Assembly (NCBI RefSeq): GCF_007713465.1
Contig: NZ_VMSG01000002.1
Location: 1-64,000 of the forward strand
Length of the DNA: 64,000 bases
Origin: Pseudomonas sp. H3(2019)
GTDB lineage: Bacteria > Pseudomonadota > Gammaproteobacteria > Pseudomonadales > Pseudomonadaceae
Direction: 5' to 3'
The notes below the pieces were generated by a model that saw only the letters and a program-made list of their open reading frames with translations, searched no databases and was not told the DNA's origin. Both the position numbers and the translations under genes were made by a program. This document shows positions 1 to 7,102 of the stretch, piece after piece (position 1 is the first letter of the stretch; each line of letters opens with the position of its first letter).

Positions 1-242
1 CCCCACGCCTGACCAATCAACACCCCCGCCCCCGCACCGAGGCCAATGACCAGCGCGATGAAGAAAAATACAATCGGGAACATCCCCGACACGGCCGCCA
101 GCGCTTGAGTGCCGAGCATTTGGCCGATGTAGATGCTGTTGATCGTGCCTGACATGGATTGCAGGAAGTTCGACAGGACCATGGGGGCGAGGAACAGGAG
201 GTAGGTTTGCCAGAGGGGGCGTTGGGTGGTTGGGGTTTGCAT
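1..242 (-). CDS. MATE family efflux transporter, N-terminal part (runs off the window)
   Basis: Reading the minus strand from the ATG at 242 gives a hydrophobic protein beginning MQTPTTQRPLWQTYLLFLAP, followed by stretches such as SMSGTINSIYIGQMLG and FFIALVIGLGAGAGVLIGQA. This matches the first two membrane helices of multidrug and toxin extrusion (MATE, NorM-like) transporters, which export cationic compounds across the inner membrane using Na+ or H+ gradients. Only about 80 residues are inside the window; the rest lies to the left. Substrate cannot be told. Family call is from recognisable N-terminal pattern, not from a search. Confidence 0.8.
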   Translation of the reverse strand, partial: MQTPTTQRPLWQTYLLFLAPMVLSNFLQSMSGTINSIYIGQMLGTQALAAVSGMFPIVFFFIALVIGLGAGAGVLIGQAW

Positions 243-743
243 GGAGGTTCCGTCTCGGGTGGGGATGCCGTGACGGGATTCTACGGGAGGGCGGAATGAG
301 TAATGAACACAAATAATCGGGATCGATCATGTACTCAAAATCGGTGGATGACCGAGTCGATGACTCGCCATTCGGGAGCCTGCATACGTTGCCTCATGCC
401 CATGCTCAACCCTTTGCTGGCACACAGCGCATCGAGCGACAGTGCGGGGTCGTTAGCTGCCAATCACGAATGGGAGGTAACGAAGCGATCATTTGTGACA
501 GGCAGAAATCGGCCAAAAGTGGACGGTGGACACGGTGATGGCAAATGAGTAGTGTCACGGATGCTGCTTTCGACTCTAGAGGGCAGCAGGGCTTGCCGTC
601 ATCCGTGTCGCGTTTCTCCCTGAGTAATGTCGCATTTACCGCGTCCACCTCTAAGCTAGGTAAGGACTTACAGGACGACAAGGAACGTTATACGACACGC
701 CATCGCGACAAGAAACGCGACATGGCATGTCAGCTAATAGTAG
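243..743. other. Gene-free stretch with degenerate repeats
   Basis: No convincing gene is seen; the short open frames here lack ribosome sites and look like noise. Around 474-525 lies a minus-oriented copy of an interspersed sequence (core GGCCGATTTCTGCCTGTCA on the minus strand) that recurs at about 1944, 3121, 7003 and 12807. At 692-719 there is an imperfect palindrome, GCCATCGCG facing CGCGACATGGC, just before the cassette boundary at 743/744. Confidence 0.5.
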
Positions 744-1214
744 TTATACGCTTGCAAGGAGTCGCAATGATCACCGTCTATGGAATTGACTACAATTTAA
801 ATGCCAAAAAAGCACAGATGTCCGATGTGCTACATAATTGCATGACTACTGTTCTTGGGTTACCCGAAGACAAGCGTGCTCACCGTTTCGTCCCTTTAGA
901 TAAAACTAATTTTTATTACCCCGGCGGTAGATCTGAAAAATACACAGTAATCGAAATAAGCATGATTTCTGGGCGAACGGAAGAAACAAAAAAGAAGCTC
1001 ATAAAGCAAATATTTACAGCCTTTGAGCGAAACTTGGCTATAAATCCGGTTGACGTTGAAATCACAATATTTGAGCAGCCAAGTCATTGCTGGGGATTCC
1101 GAGGGATCACAGGCGATGAGGCAACCTTGAGTTACAGGGTTAACGTATAACAAGCGGTTCAAGCCGTTCGCTTCGCTCTCTGGGACCGCGTACCGCGGCT
1201 CCTTAACCTAAACG
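744..1214 (+). mobile_element. Integron-type gene cassette (tautomerase-like gene plus attC)
   Basis: The unit begins with TTATAC directly after a G at 743 and ends with the G of GTTAGGC at 1214, as expected of a cassette cut at G^TTRRRY. The first box of the downstream attC (GTATAAC, 1145-1151) is the exact reverse complement of GTTATAC at 743-749, which is the diagnostic relation between a cassette's two ends. The gene inside starts 23 bases after the boundary and its stop codon overlaps the attC. No integrase gene or attI is visible, so this is an isolated or residual cassette. Confidence 0.75.
767..1150 (+). CDS. Tautomerase-family protein (cassette-borne), lacking Pro-1
   Basis: A 127-residue protein starting at the ATG at 767, with AAGGA (756-760) as ribosome site; the longer upstream frame has no such support. 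The central part (SEKYTVIEISMISGRTEETK, then a helix and VDVEITIFEQPSHCWGF) resembles the Tautomerase_2 branch of the 4-oxalocrotonate tautomerase superfamily. Those enzymes use an N-terminal proline as general base; here residue 2 is Ile (MITVYG), so classical tautomerase catalysis looks unlikely. Base composition is lower in GC than the neighbours, fitting its place in a mobile cassette. Function in this host is unknown. Confidence 0.6.
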   Translation: MITVYGIDYNLNAKKAQMSDVLHNCMTTVLGLPEDKRAHRFVPLDKTNFYYPGGRSEKYTVIEISMISGRTEETKKKLIKQIFTAFERNLAINPVDVEITIFEQPSHCWGFRGITGDEATLSYRVNV

Positions 1215-1220
1215 TTAGGC
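1145..1220 (+). repeat. attC recombination site (76 bp)
   Basis: R'' box GTATAAC (1145-1151), L'' region TTCAAG (1158-1163), L' region CTTAAC (1202-1207) and R' box GTTAGGC (1214-1220, matching GTTRRRY) bracket an imperfect palindrome. The length of 76 bp is that known for attC sites of Pseudomonas stutzeri-type chromosomal integrons. The TAA of the upstream gene lies in R''. Downstream, a tiny frame (ATG at 1224, MNIVSPATRLLEAIA) may be the start of a further, truncated cassette: no GCCTAAC partner box for it was found. Confidence 0.75.
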
Positions 1221-1383
1221 AGTCATGAATATTGTAAGTCCGGCAACACGCCTTCTTGAGGCCATCGCTTAATGATCAATTGCACTGACTTGACCACCCG
1301 TTCGCAATTAACTAACCCAGCGTTTGCATCGGACTTCAACGCTCAGTAAACAGCACCGGCAGAGGACGACCCATTGCTGCCGC

Positions 1384-1851
1384 TCATGCTGTCGTGTCCC
1401 AATAGAAGTGGATGTACTCATCTTCATACTCCGCGAACAGCGAAACGATGAACTCCGTTTTCATTGAGTACATCAATAGCGCTCCTACGAAACCTGTGGA
1501 CTCATGCAGCGGTTGTTTGAGCGGAGCGATCAAATCGATCGCCTGCTCCGCAACCATCTGGTTGAAAACAGCTTCCGATATCTCCTCAAACTTAGCGTCG
1601 GAAACGTATCCCGCGAAATAACTTTCTCCTCCAGGCCGCCAATCGATCCATTCCGCGAAAAGCCAGAAATTTAATCCGTTCTCGCCTTGCCGCTTGCGGA
1701 CTCGGGTTACTCTGATGCGTTCCTCCGATGAGCGGGTTCGAAAGGCGCTTTGTGGATAAGCGGTGTAGTAGATACCGGGACAATGATTGTGCGCTGTCCA
1801 AAAAGTCAGTTGCTCACTGGAGAGTTGATCAAAGTCGCTTCTATCGAACAT
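1384..1851 (-). CDS. Hypothetical protein, 155 aa
   Basis: The protein starts MFDRSDFDQLSSEQLTFW and ends near YEDEYIHFYWDTTA; it is acidic, rich in aromatic residues and has no signal peptide in this version. I chose the ATG at 1851; an upstream in-frame start at 2040 would add a 63-residue extension with a hydrophobic stretch, but that extension overlaps a repeat-like sequence (1944-1990) and is less likely. I do not recognise the family. It lies between the attC site and a divergent beta-lactamase gene, so it may be part of the same mobile region. Confidence 0.45.
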   Translation of the reverse strand: MFDRSDFDQLSSEQLTFWTAHNHCPGIYYTAYPQSAFRTRSSEERIRVTRVRKRQGENGLNFWLFAEWIDWRPGGESYFAGYVSDAKFEEISEAVFNQMVAEQAIDLIAPLKQPLHESTGFVGALLMYSMKTEFIVSLFAEYEDEYIHFYWDTTA

Positions 1852-2136
1852 GGAAGAACCTAATGCTTGCGTCGTGCCAAAGGTAAGAGCGCCCGATAGT
1901 AGCAAAATGCAACGAAGATCTTTTTTGGGGACCGTCTGCTCTTGGCCGATTGTTGCCTGACAGCAAGGGCTACTATCGACCCGAAGCTGACATTGATACA
2001 GCGCCTGCCGGTAGAATTTGCTCGGACTGATGAGTTGCATCCGCCCCAGCGGGCAGGCAACAGTTTTTCCCTACGTTCGCTCAAGACTCTTGAGAGGGGC
2101 TTATGGGGGCGCCTACTAACTAAAGGAATAGAACAC

Positions 2137-2958
2137 ATGTTCATGCGCAGCGTTGCATTGAGTTTATTGACTCTGGGATTCAGCATTTCAGCAGCACAGG
2201 CCGGGACTATCTGCACCATCGTGGCAGATGCCAAAAGCGGTGACGTTTTACAGCAAGAGGGTGATTGCTACCGTCGCGTGACTCCTGCCTCAACATTCAA
2301 GATCGCGATAAGCCTGATGGGTTTCGACGCGACTTTTTTGCGAGACGAACATTTTCCGACCTTGCCATACCATCCCGGTGATCCTGATTGGGGAGGTGCT
2401 GCCTGGCTGGAGCCTACAGATGCAGTTCGATGGTTTCAGTATTCTGTGGTGTGGTTCTCTCAACGCGTTACTCATGCGCTTGGAGAGGCAGCGGTCAAGC
2501 GATATGCCGAGGCATTCGATTACGGGAATACCGACCTGTCCGGTGATCCCGGAAAAAACAATGGCCTTGATCGTGCCTGGATCAGTTCCTCTTTGAAGAT
2601 TTCCCCTCACGAACAAATCACTTTTTTGAAGAGACTGGTTAACCGCCAATTGCCAGTGAGCCCACATGCCTTTGATATGACGAGTCGGATTTCGCAAATT
2701 GCCCAACGGCCCGATGGTTGGAATATTCACGGTAAAACAGGCACGGCCTTTCCTCGAATGGAGGATGGGAGCAGCGATGAAGCTCACGGATACGGCTGGT
2801 TTGTCGGCTGGGCGACAAAGGATGAGCATTCGCTGGTTTTCGCCCGTCTAGTTCAAGACGATCACGCACAATCCGTCCCCGCAGGACTACGAGTGCGCGA
2901 TGTATTGATGGAGCAATGGCCTAAGCTAGCGAACTCGCTAGTGAAAAGAGAAGACTGA
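2137..2958 (+). CDS. Class D (OXA-type) beta-lactamase
   Basis: A 273-residue protein that hydrolyses beta-lactams in the periplasm. It has a signal peptide (MFMRSVALSLLTLGFSISAAQA), the active-site S-x-x-K as STFK about residue 52, the S-x-V motif as SVV (near YSVVWF), YGN (FDYGNTDLSG) and K-T-G (HGKTGTAFP), i.e. all hallmark motifs of active class D enzymes. The start at 2137 is preceded by AAAGGA at 2122-2127. Length is normal for the family. Its context, next to a cassette and IS debris, suggests acquisition by transfer, although intrinsic OXA genes also occur in Pseudomonas. The subfamily cannot be fixed without comparison; LCR/NPS-like enzymes are one possibility. Spectrum is not predictable from this reading. 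Confidence 0.9.
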   Translation: MFMRSVALSLLTLGFSISAAQAGTICTIVADAKSGDVLQQEGDCYRRVTPASTFKIAISLMGFDATFLRDEHFPTLPYHPGDPDWGGAAWLEPTDAVRWFQYSVVWFSQRVTHALGEAAVKRYAEAFDYGNTDLSGDPGKNNGLDRAWISSSLKISPHEQITFLKRLVNRQLPVSPHAFDMTSRISQIAQRPDGWNIHGKTGTAFPRMEDGSSDEAHGYGWFVGWATKDEHSLVFARLVQDDHAQSVPAGLRVRDVLMEQWPKLANSLVKRED

Positions 2959-3073
2959 AACGTGGCGGGAGCAGCAATGTCCGATTTTGGCCGACTTTGG
3001 CCTTTGACGACCGATAGACAGAACGCCGCTTATGTTTAACAGGCCCCCACACCTTCCGCTGAGGTGACCTACC

Positions 3074-3169
3074 ATGACCAACCCAGCCGAAACCGCAATC
3101 TTCGCCGGCGGCTGCTTCTGGCTGATTTCTGCCTGTCAGCAAGGGCTGTTATCGACCCAAGCTGTGTAA
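3074..3169 (+). pseudogene. msrA: Truncated msrA start (peptide methionine sulfoxide reductase A)
   Basis: The reading MTNPAETAIFAGGCFW is the typical start of MsrA, including the GGCFW active-site motif with its catalytic Cys. After Trp-16 the sequence leaves the family and runs into repeat DNA shared with 1944-1990, ending at a TAA inside the left arm of the element at 3161. Upstream the gene keeps a plausible leader (GAGGTGACCTACC before the ATG). So only the promoter-proximal piece of msrA survives; the rest was lost at an insertion or deletion junction. Confidence 0.65.
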
Positions 3170-3312
3170 AAACGTTTTAGAGCAGGTTTGAAAGTCAGAA
3201 TCGGAACGAAAACCGCGTTCCTGCGAAAATTTCAGGACCCACTGATCTGCAACCAGTGTCAGAATTTACGTAGCAACGCAGACTCCAAAACAGGGCCTGC
3301 GTTTTTACACAC
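3161..3312. mobile_element. Small inverted-repeat element (MITE-like), copy A
   Basis: About 150 bp bounded by GTGTAAAAACG (3164-3174) and its inverse CGTTTTTACAC (3300-3310), with no coding capacity. Its minus strand is clearly related along its length to 12854-12975 (shared GTGTAAAAACGCAGGC, then GTTTTG-AGTCTGC, ACGTAAA, and matching later blocks). This suggests a non-autonomous mobile element or an internally deleted insertion sequence. The parent element was not identified. Confidence 0.5.
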
Positions 3313-3414
3313 TCTGGACCCCTAGCTGTCGCTAGAATCAACGGCCGTCCGAGGCGTTAGCGGTCAAAAGTCGGACTCGACAGCGAACAACTTAAGAACT
3401 TGGTACTAGATTTG

Positions 3415-3597
3415 CCTTGGCAGCGGCTCGGCACAGGCGTGCTCTGACGCCATTCACTACCTCATTGGATTATCGCTGCTGAACGGGCATGATCCGTATG
3501 TGTATCCCAATATGTACTGGCGCCGATTCCAACACAGCAGGCAGACAATGTCGGGCAGCTGCTGCCGCAGCAGTGGATGCCTTCCTCGCTACGTTAG
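3415..3597 (+). pseudogene. IS66-family transposase, C-terminal remnant
   Basis: Two frames together recreate an IS66 transposase tail: LIGLSLLNGHDPYVY (about 3460-3505) and, after a one-base frameshift, VLAPIPTQQADNVGQLLP then QQWMPSSLR and a stop at 3595-3597. The known family ending has the form LNGHDPYxYL...LPTQ...QLLPHQW.P. The remainder of the transposase is absent. The bases just after the stop (GGCGCCCCCTAACAC) may be the old IS end. A second tail of the same family lies at 63189-63234. Confidence 0.65.
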
Positions 3598-3656
3598 AGT
3601 AGGTTTGGCGCCCCCTAACACTAAATATCCATTACCAAACACTGTGAATCTAAAAA

Positions 3657-4457
3657 ATGCACTTAAAGCGATTTAAATGTTTTGGAGCAGAACCAAATAG
3701 CGGCAATGAAGCTTTGGTCATTTTTGAAGGTGTTTCCTCTGGATGGTCGATAGCTGAGCGTCAAAGTTTTGCAGCCGCGCAGAAAGTTAATGCTTGTGTG
3801 TTCATCAACATAGTGGAGGGTGGCGTCGGACCGTGCATTCTCGATTTTTATTATCCACATGCCAGAAGTCCTCTCTGTTTTCACGCTTCACTGGCGGCGG
3901 CATATTACATGCACACCCATAATGTCGCTGAATATTCTGGGTCAATGCAGACATCTATGAGTAACCAGTTGTTGACCTTTACGCACTCGGGAAATGAGCT
4001 GTACATCAGTGTCGAACCGGATCAAGTGAAAAGGCCTGTACCCTCTATGGGTGCCGTTGCAAAACTGCTGGGCTGCGCTGAAACAGCGATCAAGTCCCCC
4101 GCGGCAATAGCGTCGGTTGGTAGTCCGAAGCTATTGGTTGAAATGGTCAGTCCAGAGGAGTTGTACGCATTGCGTCCCCAACTAACTGGGATTGTCGAAT
4201 GGGGGAAGGTGTCCGCTGTGAACGGCGTTTACGCCTACGCGCACCGCGAACTGAATAAGTACGAGGGACGAAATTTCAATCATCTGGCAGAGAACCTGGA
4301 GGATGCTGCAACTGGCGTAGCCGCGGGCGCGCTCAGCGTATGCCTGGCAAAAAACATCATCCTGTACCAAGGAGTCATGCTGGGTAATAGGTGTCAAATC
4401 AGTGCGTCTAACTGTGATGGAATGATCAGTGTTGGAGGTTTGGTTTTCGAAGCATGA
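3657..4457 (+). CDS. PhzF-family isomerase-like protein
   Basis: A 266-residue protein with the PhzF fold signature near its end: GRNFNHLAENLEDAATGVAA matches the family pattern GRxFxP...EDPATGSAxGAL, and LCFHASLAAAYYMH corresponds to CGHATLAAA. PhzF proteins are diaminopimelate-epimerase-like isomerases; PhzF itself acts in phenazine synthesis. The segment that normally carries the catalytic Glu (SET in N-L-S-E-T) reads KVNACVFI, so that residue seems missing. The protein is therefore a divergent, perhaps non-isomerase member. No Shine-Dalgarno is obvious before the ATG. No other phenazine gene is nearby; the gene stands alone between two mobile-element remnants. Confidence 0.65.
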   Translation: MHLKRFKCFGAEPNSGNEALVIFEGVSSGWSIAERQSFAAAQKVNACVFINIVEGGVGPCILDFYYPHARSPLCFHASLAAAYYMHTHNVAEYSGSMQTSMSNQLLTFTHSGNELYISVEPDQVKRPVPSMGAVAKLLGCAETAIKSPAAIASVGSPKLLVEMVSPEELYALRPQLTGIVEWGKVSAVNGVYAYAHRELNKYEGRNFNHLAENLEDAATGVAAGALSVCLAKNIILYQGVMLGNRCQISASNCDGMISVGGLVFEA

Positions 4458-4616
4458 CAACGGAGTTTGCCTGCATGGTAACTCGTTTCTTCGCGCGCCG
4501 GCACGAAGCGAATCGTCTAACAATAGACGACCATCCGAGGGGCACATTTGCTGGAGGGGGCTTTCCAAATAATACGCAGGCGAATGGAGGTCAAGGGGTA
4601 AGGAATGTCGGCTTCT

Positions 4617-4802
4617 GGCCGATTCTGTTGAAAAAGTCGGTTTGCCCAAACTGCTCGAATACTGATGGGTGAAACTCCCATTTTTTCACACTGCTACGTG
4701 AAATCCGAGTCCCGCAGCCTCTGCTGAAGGTAAGGATTTCAATCTCAGACGCATACTTTTCAGCCATGGAAGCCAGGCCGGACTTTTTCAACAGAATCGG
4801 CC
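4617..4802. mobile_element. 186-bp element with 22-bp perfect terminal inverted repeats
   Basis: Bases 4617-4638 (beginning GGCCGATTCTGTTG and ending AAAAAGTC) are the exact reverse complement of 4781-4802. Both arms stop matching one base inward and outward. The 142-bp interior has no credible gene. This is the layout of a miniature inverted-repeat element or a deleted insertion sequence whose ends remain. No target duplication was evident by eye. Confidence 0.6.
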
Positions 4803-4823
4803 GATAACAGCCAGACATAGGAT

Positions 4824-5153
4824 TCAGCTACCTGATTTTTTCCGACCAACAAGCCTACGTGCCCTATGACGGCGAGACTGGGACAACATTTTGTCCTCGG
4901 CGCAATGCGCCAAGAGCGCAGTCAGCTCAACGTCTATAGGAAAACCATCCTCAAGCCATTTAAGCGCCAGCCCCGACCAATATTCGGAATGCGACGTCAA
5001 GGCTGTGATCACCAGCGGCTGCAACACTATATCGGCAGGCAGTGTATATTTTTTGCTAAGAGCTCTTACCGCATCTGGCAAATCAAGTGCAGCTGTTTCG
5101 AAAGGTTTCTCAAGCAGTGGCAACAACCAGACATAGCTGAATTCTTCGTTCAT
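4824..5153 (-). CDS. Hypothetical protein, 109 aa
   Basis: Starts MNEEFSYVWLLPLLEKPFE at the ATG at 5153, with a good GGGGAGA ribosome site just before it; the longer frame to 5282 has no such support. It is a soluble, helix-rich protein ending in a basic tail (SQSRRHRARRLVGRKKSGS). I do not recognise a family. Its stop lies close to the right arm of the inverted-repeat element, so the basic C-terminus may have been altered by that insertion. Size and setting among small orphan genes would suit an immunity-type protein, but nothing proves it. Confidence 0.5.
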   Translation of the reverse strand: MNEEFSYVWLLPLLEKPFETAALDLPDAVRALSKKYTLPADIVLQPLVITALTSHSEYWSGLALKWLEDGFPIDVELTALLAHCAEDKMLSQSRRHRARRLVGRKKSGS

Positions 5154-5396
5154 CTTCTCCCCCCGATTGTAATGGCGACGTTCCGTATTCCAGAAGGCAG
5201 CTCCCAAAGTGGACTGTGAGCACTGGAAAAATAAGAGACCAGTGGACGTTGGGCTGCGGCTACAAAACCTAGGGCGACTCACTCTGAGGAAGCCACTGGT
5301 ACCATCGTTCGGGTCAACGATACGTTCGCAACCCCCAAAAACTGGGGATATCCTCTTATGACTGAGGTCGGACTCTTCGCAGTGTAAGCAAAGACT

Positions 5397-5876
5397 TCAG
5401 TCGCCAAGAACCTTAATAGACGTGATAGCCAGATAAGTGTTGGGGCCCTCAGATGAAGTTGGTGCCCGGTAGCACCCTACGGCCTTAAAGAAATGAACCG
5501 CCGAGGCTGCCAGCTCCCATGCCATCGTTTCGTCTTGAATTGAAAATGCCTGTTCGTTTCCGAATAGATCAAGCCCTGTAATGGCTTGGAGCTGCTTCAG
5601 CGGGAGCGCTGCTTGGCGTAATGCAGGTTCAATCGAGGGATTGCTCCAAGCCCATTTCCAACTACACGTTTTGATCGAGAAGCTTCCAATGCTCACGACT
5701 TTTGCCTCAACTACCAGCCTGTCGCTGTTATCGAAGAATTGGACTGTGCCAGTGCTTTGCTCGAACCACCAGCGAGCCATCTCTCCGAGCGCATAAATCC
5801 GGTTTAGCTCCGCTTGTTTCAGTAACAGTTCATCCGTCACCATCATTAGAAACGCTTCAAATTCATCGTCTGTCAT
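5397..5876 (-). CDS. DUF6882-like protein, 159 aa
   Basis: Begins MTDDEFEAFLMMVTDELLLK; the middle has RWWFEQSTGTVQFFDNSD followed by IGSFSIKTCSWKWAWSNPSI, a W-rich pattern seen in DUF6882 proteins of unknown biochemical role. AGGGAAACT before the ATG is a workable ribosome site. It follows the 330-residue membrane protein gene (stop at 5884) by only 7 bases, so the two are surely co-transcribed. Such soluble single-domain proteins are often encoded beside polymorphic toxins, which makes an immunity role conceivable; this is inference only. Confidence 0.5.
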   Translation of the reverse strand: MTDDEFEAFLMMVTDELLLKQAELNRIYALGEMARWWFEQSTGTVQFFDNSDRLVVEAKVVSIGSFSIKTCSWKWAWSNPSIEPALRQAALPLKQLQAITGLDLFGNEQAFSIQDETMAWELAASAVHFFKAVGCYRAPTSSEGPNTYLAITSIKVLGD

Positions 5877-5883
5877 AGTTTCC

Positions 5884-6876
5884 CTAAGGTGACTTTTTCG
5901 AGTGTGAACCAGATTTCATCACATAATGAATCGCCTCTGGTAGAGGACATCCGTTGGCGTCCGCTAACGGCCGATTACTGGCTGTCTCGTCCGGCCGGGG
6001 GCCGACGCTGGCTTGCGCCCTGTCCACCAGCCGTTGCACCCACTCGGCATCCTGGTTATTGACCACGGCGTAGCGGTCCGGGGGGAAAAAGGCCCAGTGA
6101 TGGGCGACCTCGACAAGGCGCTTGAGCTCATCGGCAGACACCCAATACGGCGTGTCGACCAATGGCATCGGCGCGCCGCCGAAACGCCGGCCAAGAGGGA
6201 GGTTGGTGCCGGGGGCAAAGGCGATCGCCAGTTCCTGGCAGGGTTGCATTTGCTTGTCCGGCGTGGGCATTTTCCCAACCCGTCCATAGTTGAAGCTGCC
6301 CGGATATTCTTCCTTGAGCACCAGCCAGTGGCCCGCAGTAGTCTTGGCCAGGACCCATTGCGACACACCGCTGTCTTGCACGCATTCAAGCTTGCCGTTT
6401 GTCCATTGCATGAGGGTGTAGCAGTCCGGATCATAATCGGAGGACCACAGGCTGGTGCCAGATACCAGGCTATGGTGCTCAAGCTCGGCCAACCCTTGGT
6501 CCGGCATGGACTGCCAGTAGCGTTTGGTCGGGTCGTGGGCATCGCGCAAGAAGTTGCGTAACCCCCAGGCAGCCATGAAGAGCAGCGTCGCGAGAGCAAG
6601 CCAGCCAAAGGAGGCTCCGACGATCCGGTCAATATCCAGGCCGGGGGCGAATAACGAGCGATAGAGCAACAGGCCCAGTAAAAACGCGATACCCGGCAGA
6701 ACAGGGCCAAAGCACAACGGCGGCACTAACACCTCGATCCAGCTGAAGCGGTGCCTGGACGCGTGCTCCCGCGCCCAGGCTTGCTCCTGGGCGAGCATCG
6801 GCGCCTGTTCGCGTGGGGCAATGCCAGGGGCGGGTGTCTGAAAGCGCATGGACAGTGTGTAGGGGTCATCTCTCAT
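5884..6876 (-). CDS. Membrane protein of unknown function, 330 aa
   Basis: After a hydrophilic N-terminus the protein has two membrane helices (roughly residues 48-75, VLVPPLCFGPVLPGIAFLLG, and 88-108, FGWLALATLLFMAAWGLRNF). A soluble C-terminal domain of about 220 residues follows, with several Trp and Pro. The start at 6876 is not backed by a clear ribosome site; a start at the internal Met-10 (MRFQTP) is possible. Upstream DNA contains an interspersed repeat. It forms an operon with the DUF6882-like gene. I do not recognise the domain; it could be a stress-envelope protein or an effector-related protein. Confidence 0.5.
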   Translation of the reverse strand: MRDDPYTLSMRFQTPAPGIAPREQAPMLAQEQAWAREHASRHRFSWIEVLVPPLCFGPVLPGIAFLLGLLLYRSLFAPGLDIDRIVGASFGWLALATLLFMAAWGLRNFLRDAHDPTKRYWQSMPDQGLAELEHHSLVSGTSLWSSDYDPDCYTLMQWTNGKLECVQDSGVSQWVLAKTTAGHWLVLKEEYPGSFNYGRVGKMPTPDKQMQPCQELAIAFAPGTNLPLGRRFGGAPMPLVDTPYWVSADELKRLVEVAHHWAFFPPDRYAVVNNQDAEWVQRLVDRAQASVGPRPDETASNRPLADANGCPLPEAIHYVMKSGSHSKKSP

Positions 6877-7064
6877 GGATCAAATCATGCTCTTGAAGTA
6901 ATCGCTCTTCGGATACTTGAGTCATTCCTGCAACTCAGATCCAGTGACGTCCGACGCAGAATAAGGCGTAAGAATGAAATGCATACCTTCGAGTGACCGT
7001 ATTGGCCGTTTTCTGCCTGTTGTGATTGACCAACATCGACCCAAACCGGCCAGTCGGTCTCCAG

Positions 7065-7099
7065 TTGCCAGGAGAGGTCAGTAGCTCCTCTCCTGGCAA
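7065..7099 (-). terminator. Strong hairpin after the hybrid kinase gene
   Basis: TTGCCAGGAGAGG (7065-7077) pairs perfectly with CCTCTCCTGGCAA (7087-7099) around a 9-base loop. It lies 4 bases past the kinase stop codon on the minus strand. The U-run is poor, so it may act as a 3'-end stabiliser rather than a classic intrinsic terminator. Confidence 0.55.
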
Positions 7100-7102
7100 A
7101 AC

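Noticed and set aside
303..681. Short frames on both strands before the cassette
   Set aside because: No ribosome sites, no family pattern, and they cover a degenerate repeat.
1224..1271. 15-codon frame MNIVSPATRLLEAIA after the attC
   Set aside because: Too short to call a gene; kept only as a note that a second cassette may have begun here.
3354..3360. Possible second attC core (GTTAGCG), and GTTAGAG at 3594
   Set aside because: Neither fits GTTRRRY at the last positions and no matching R'' or L boxes or hairpin lie at the right distance.
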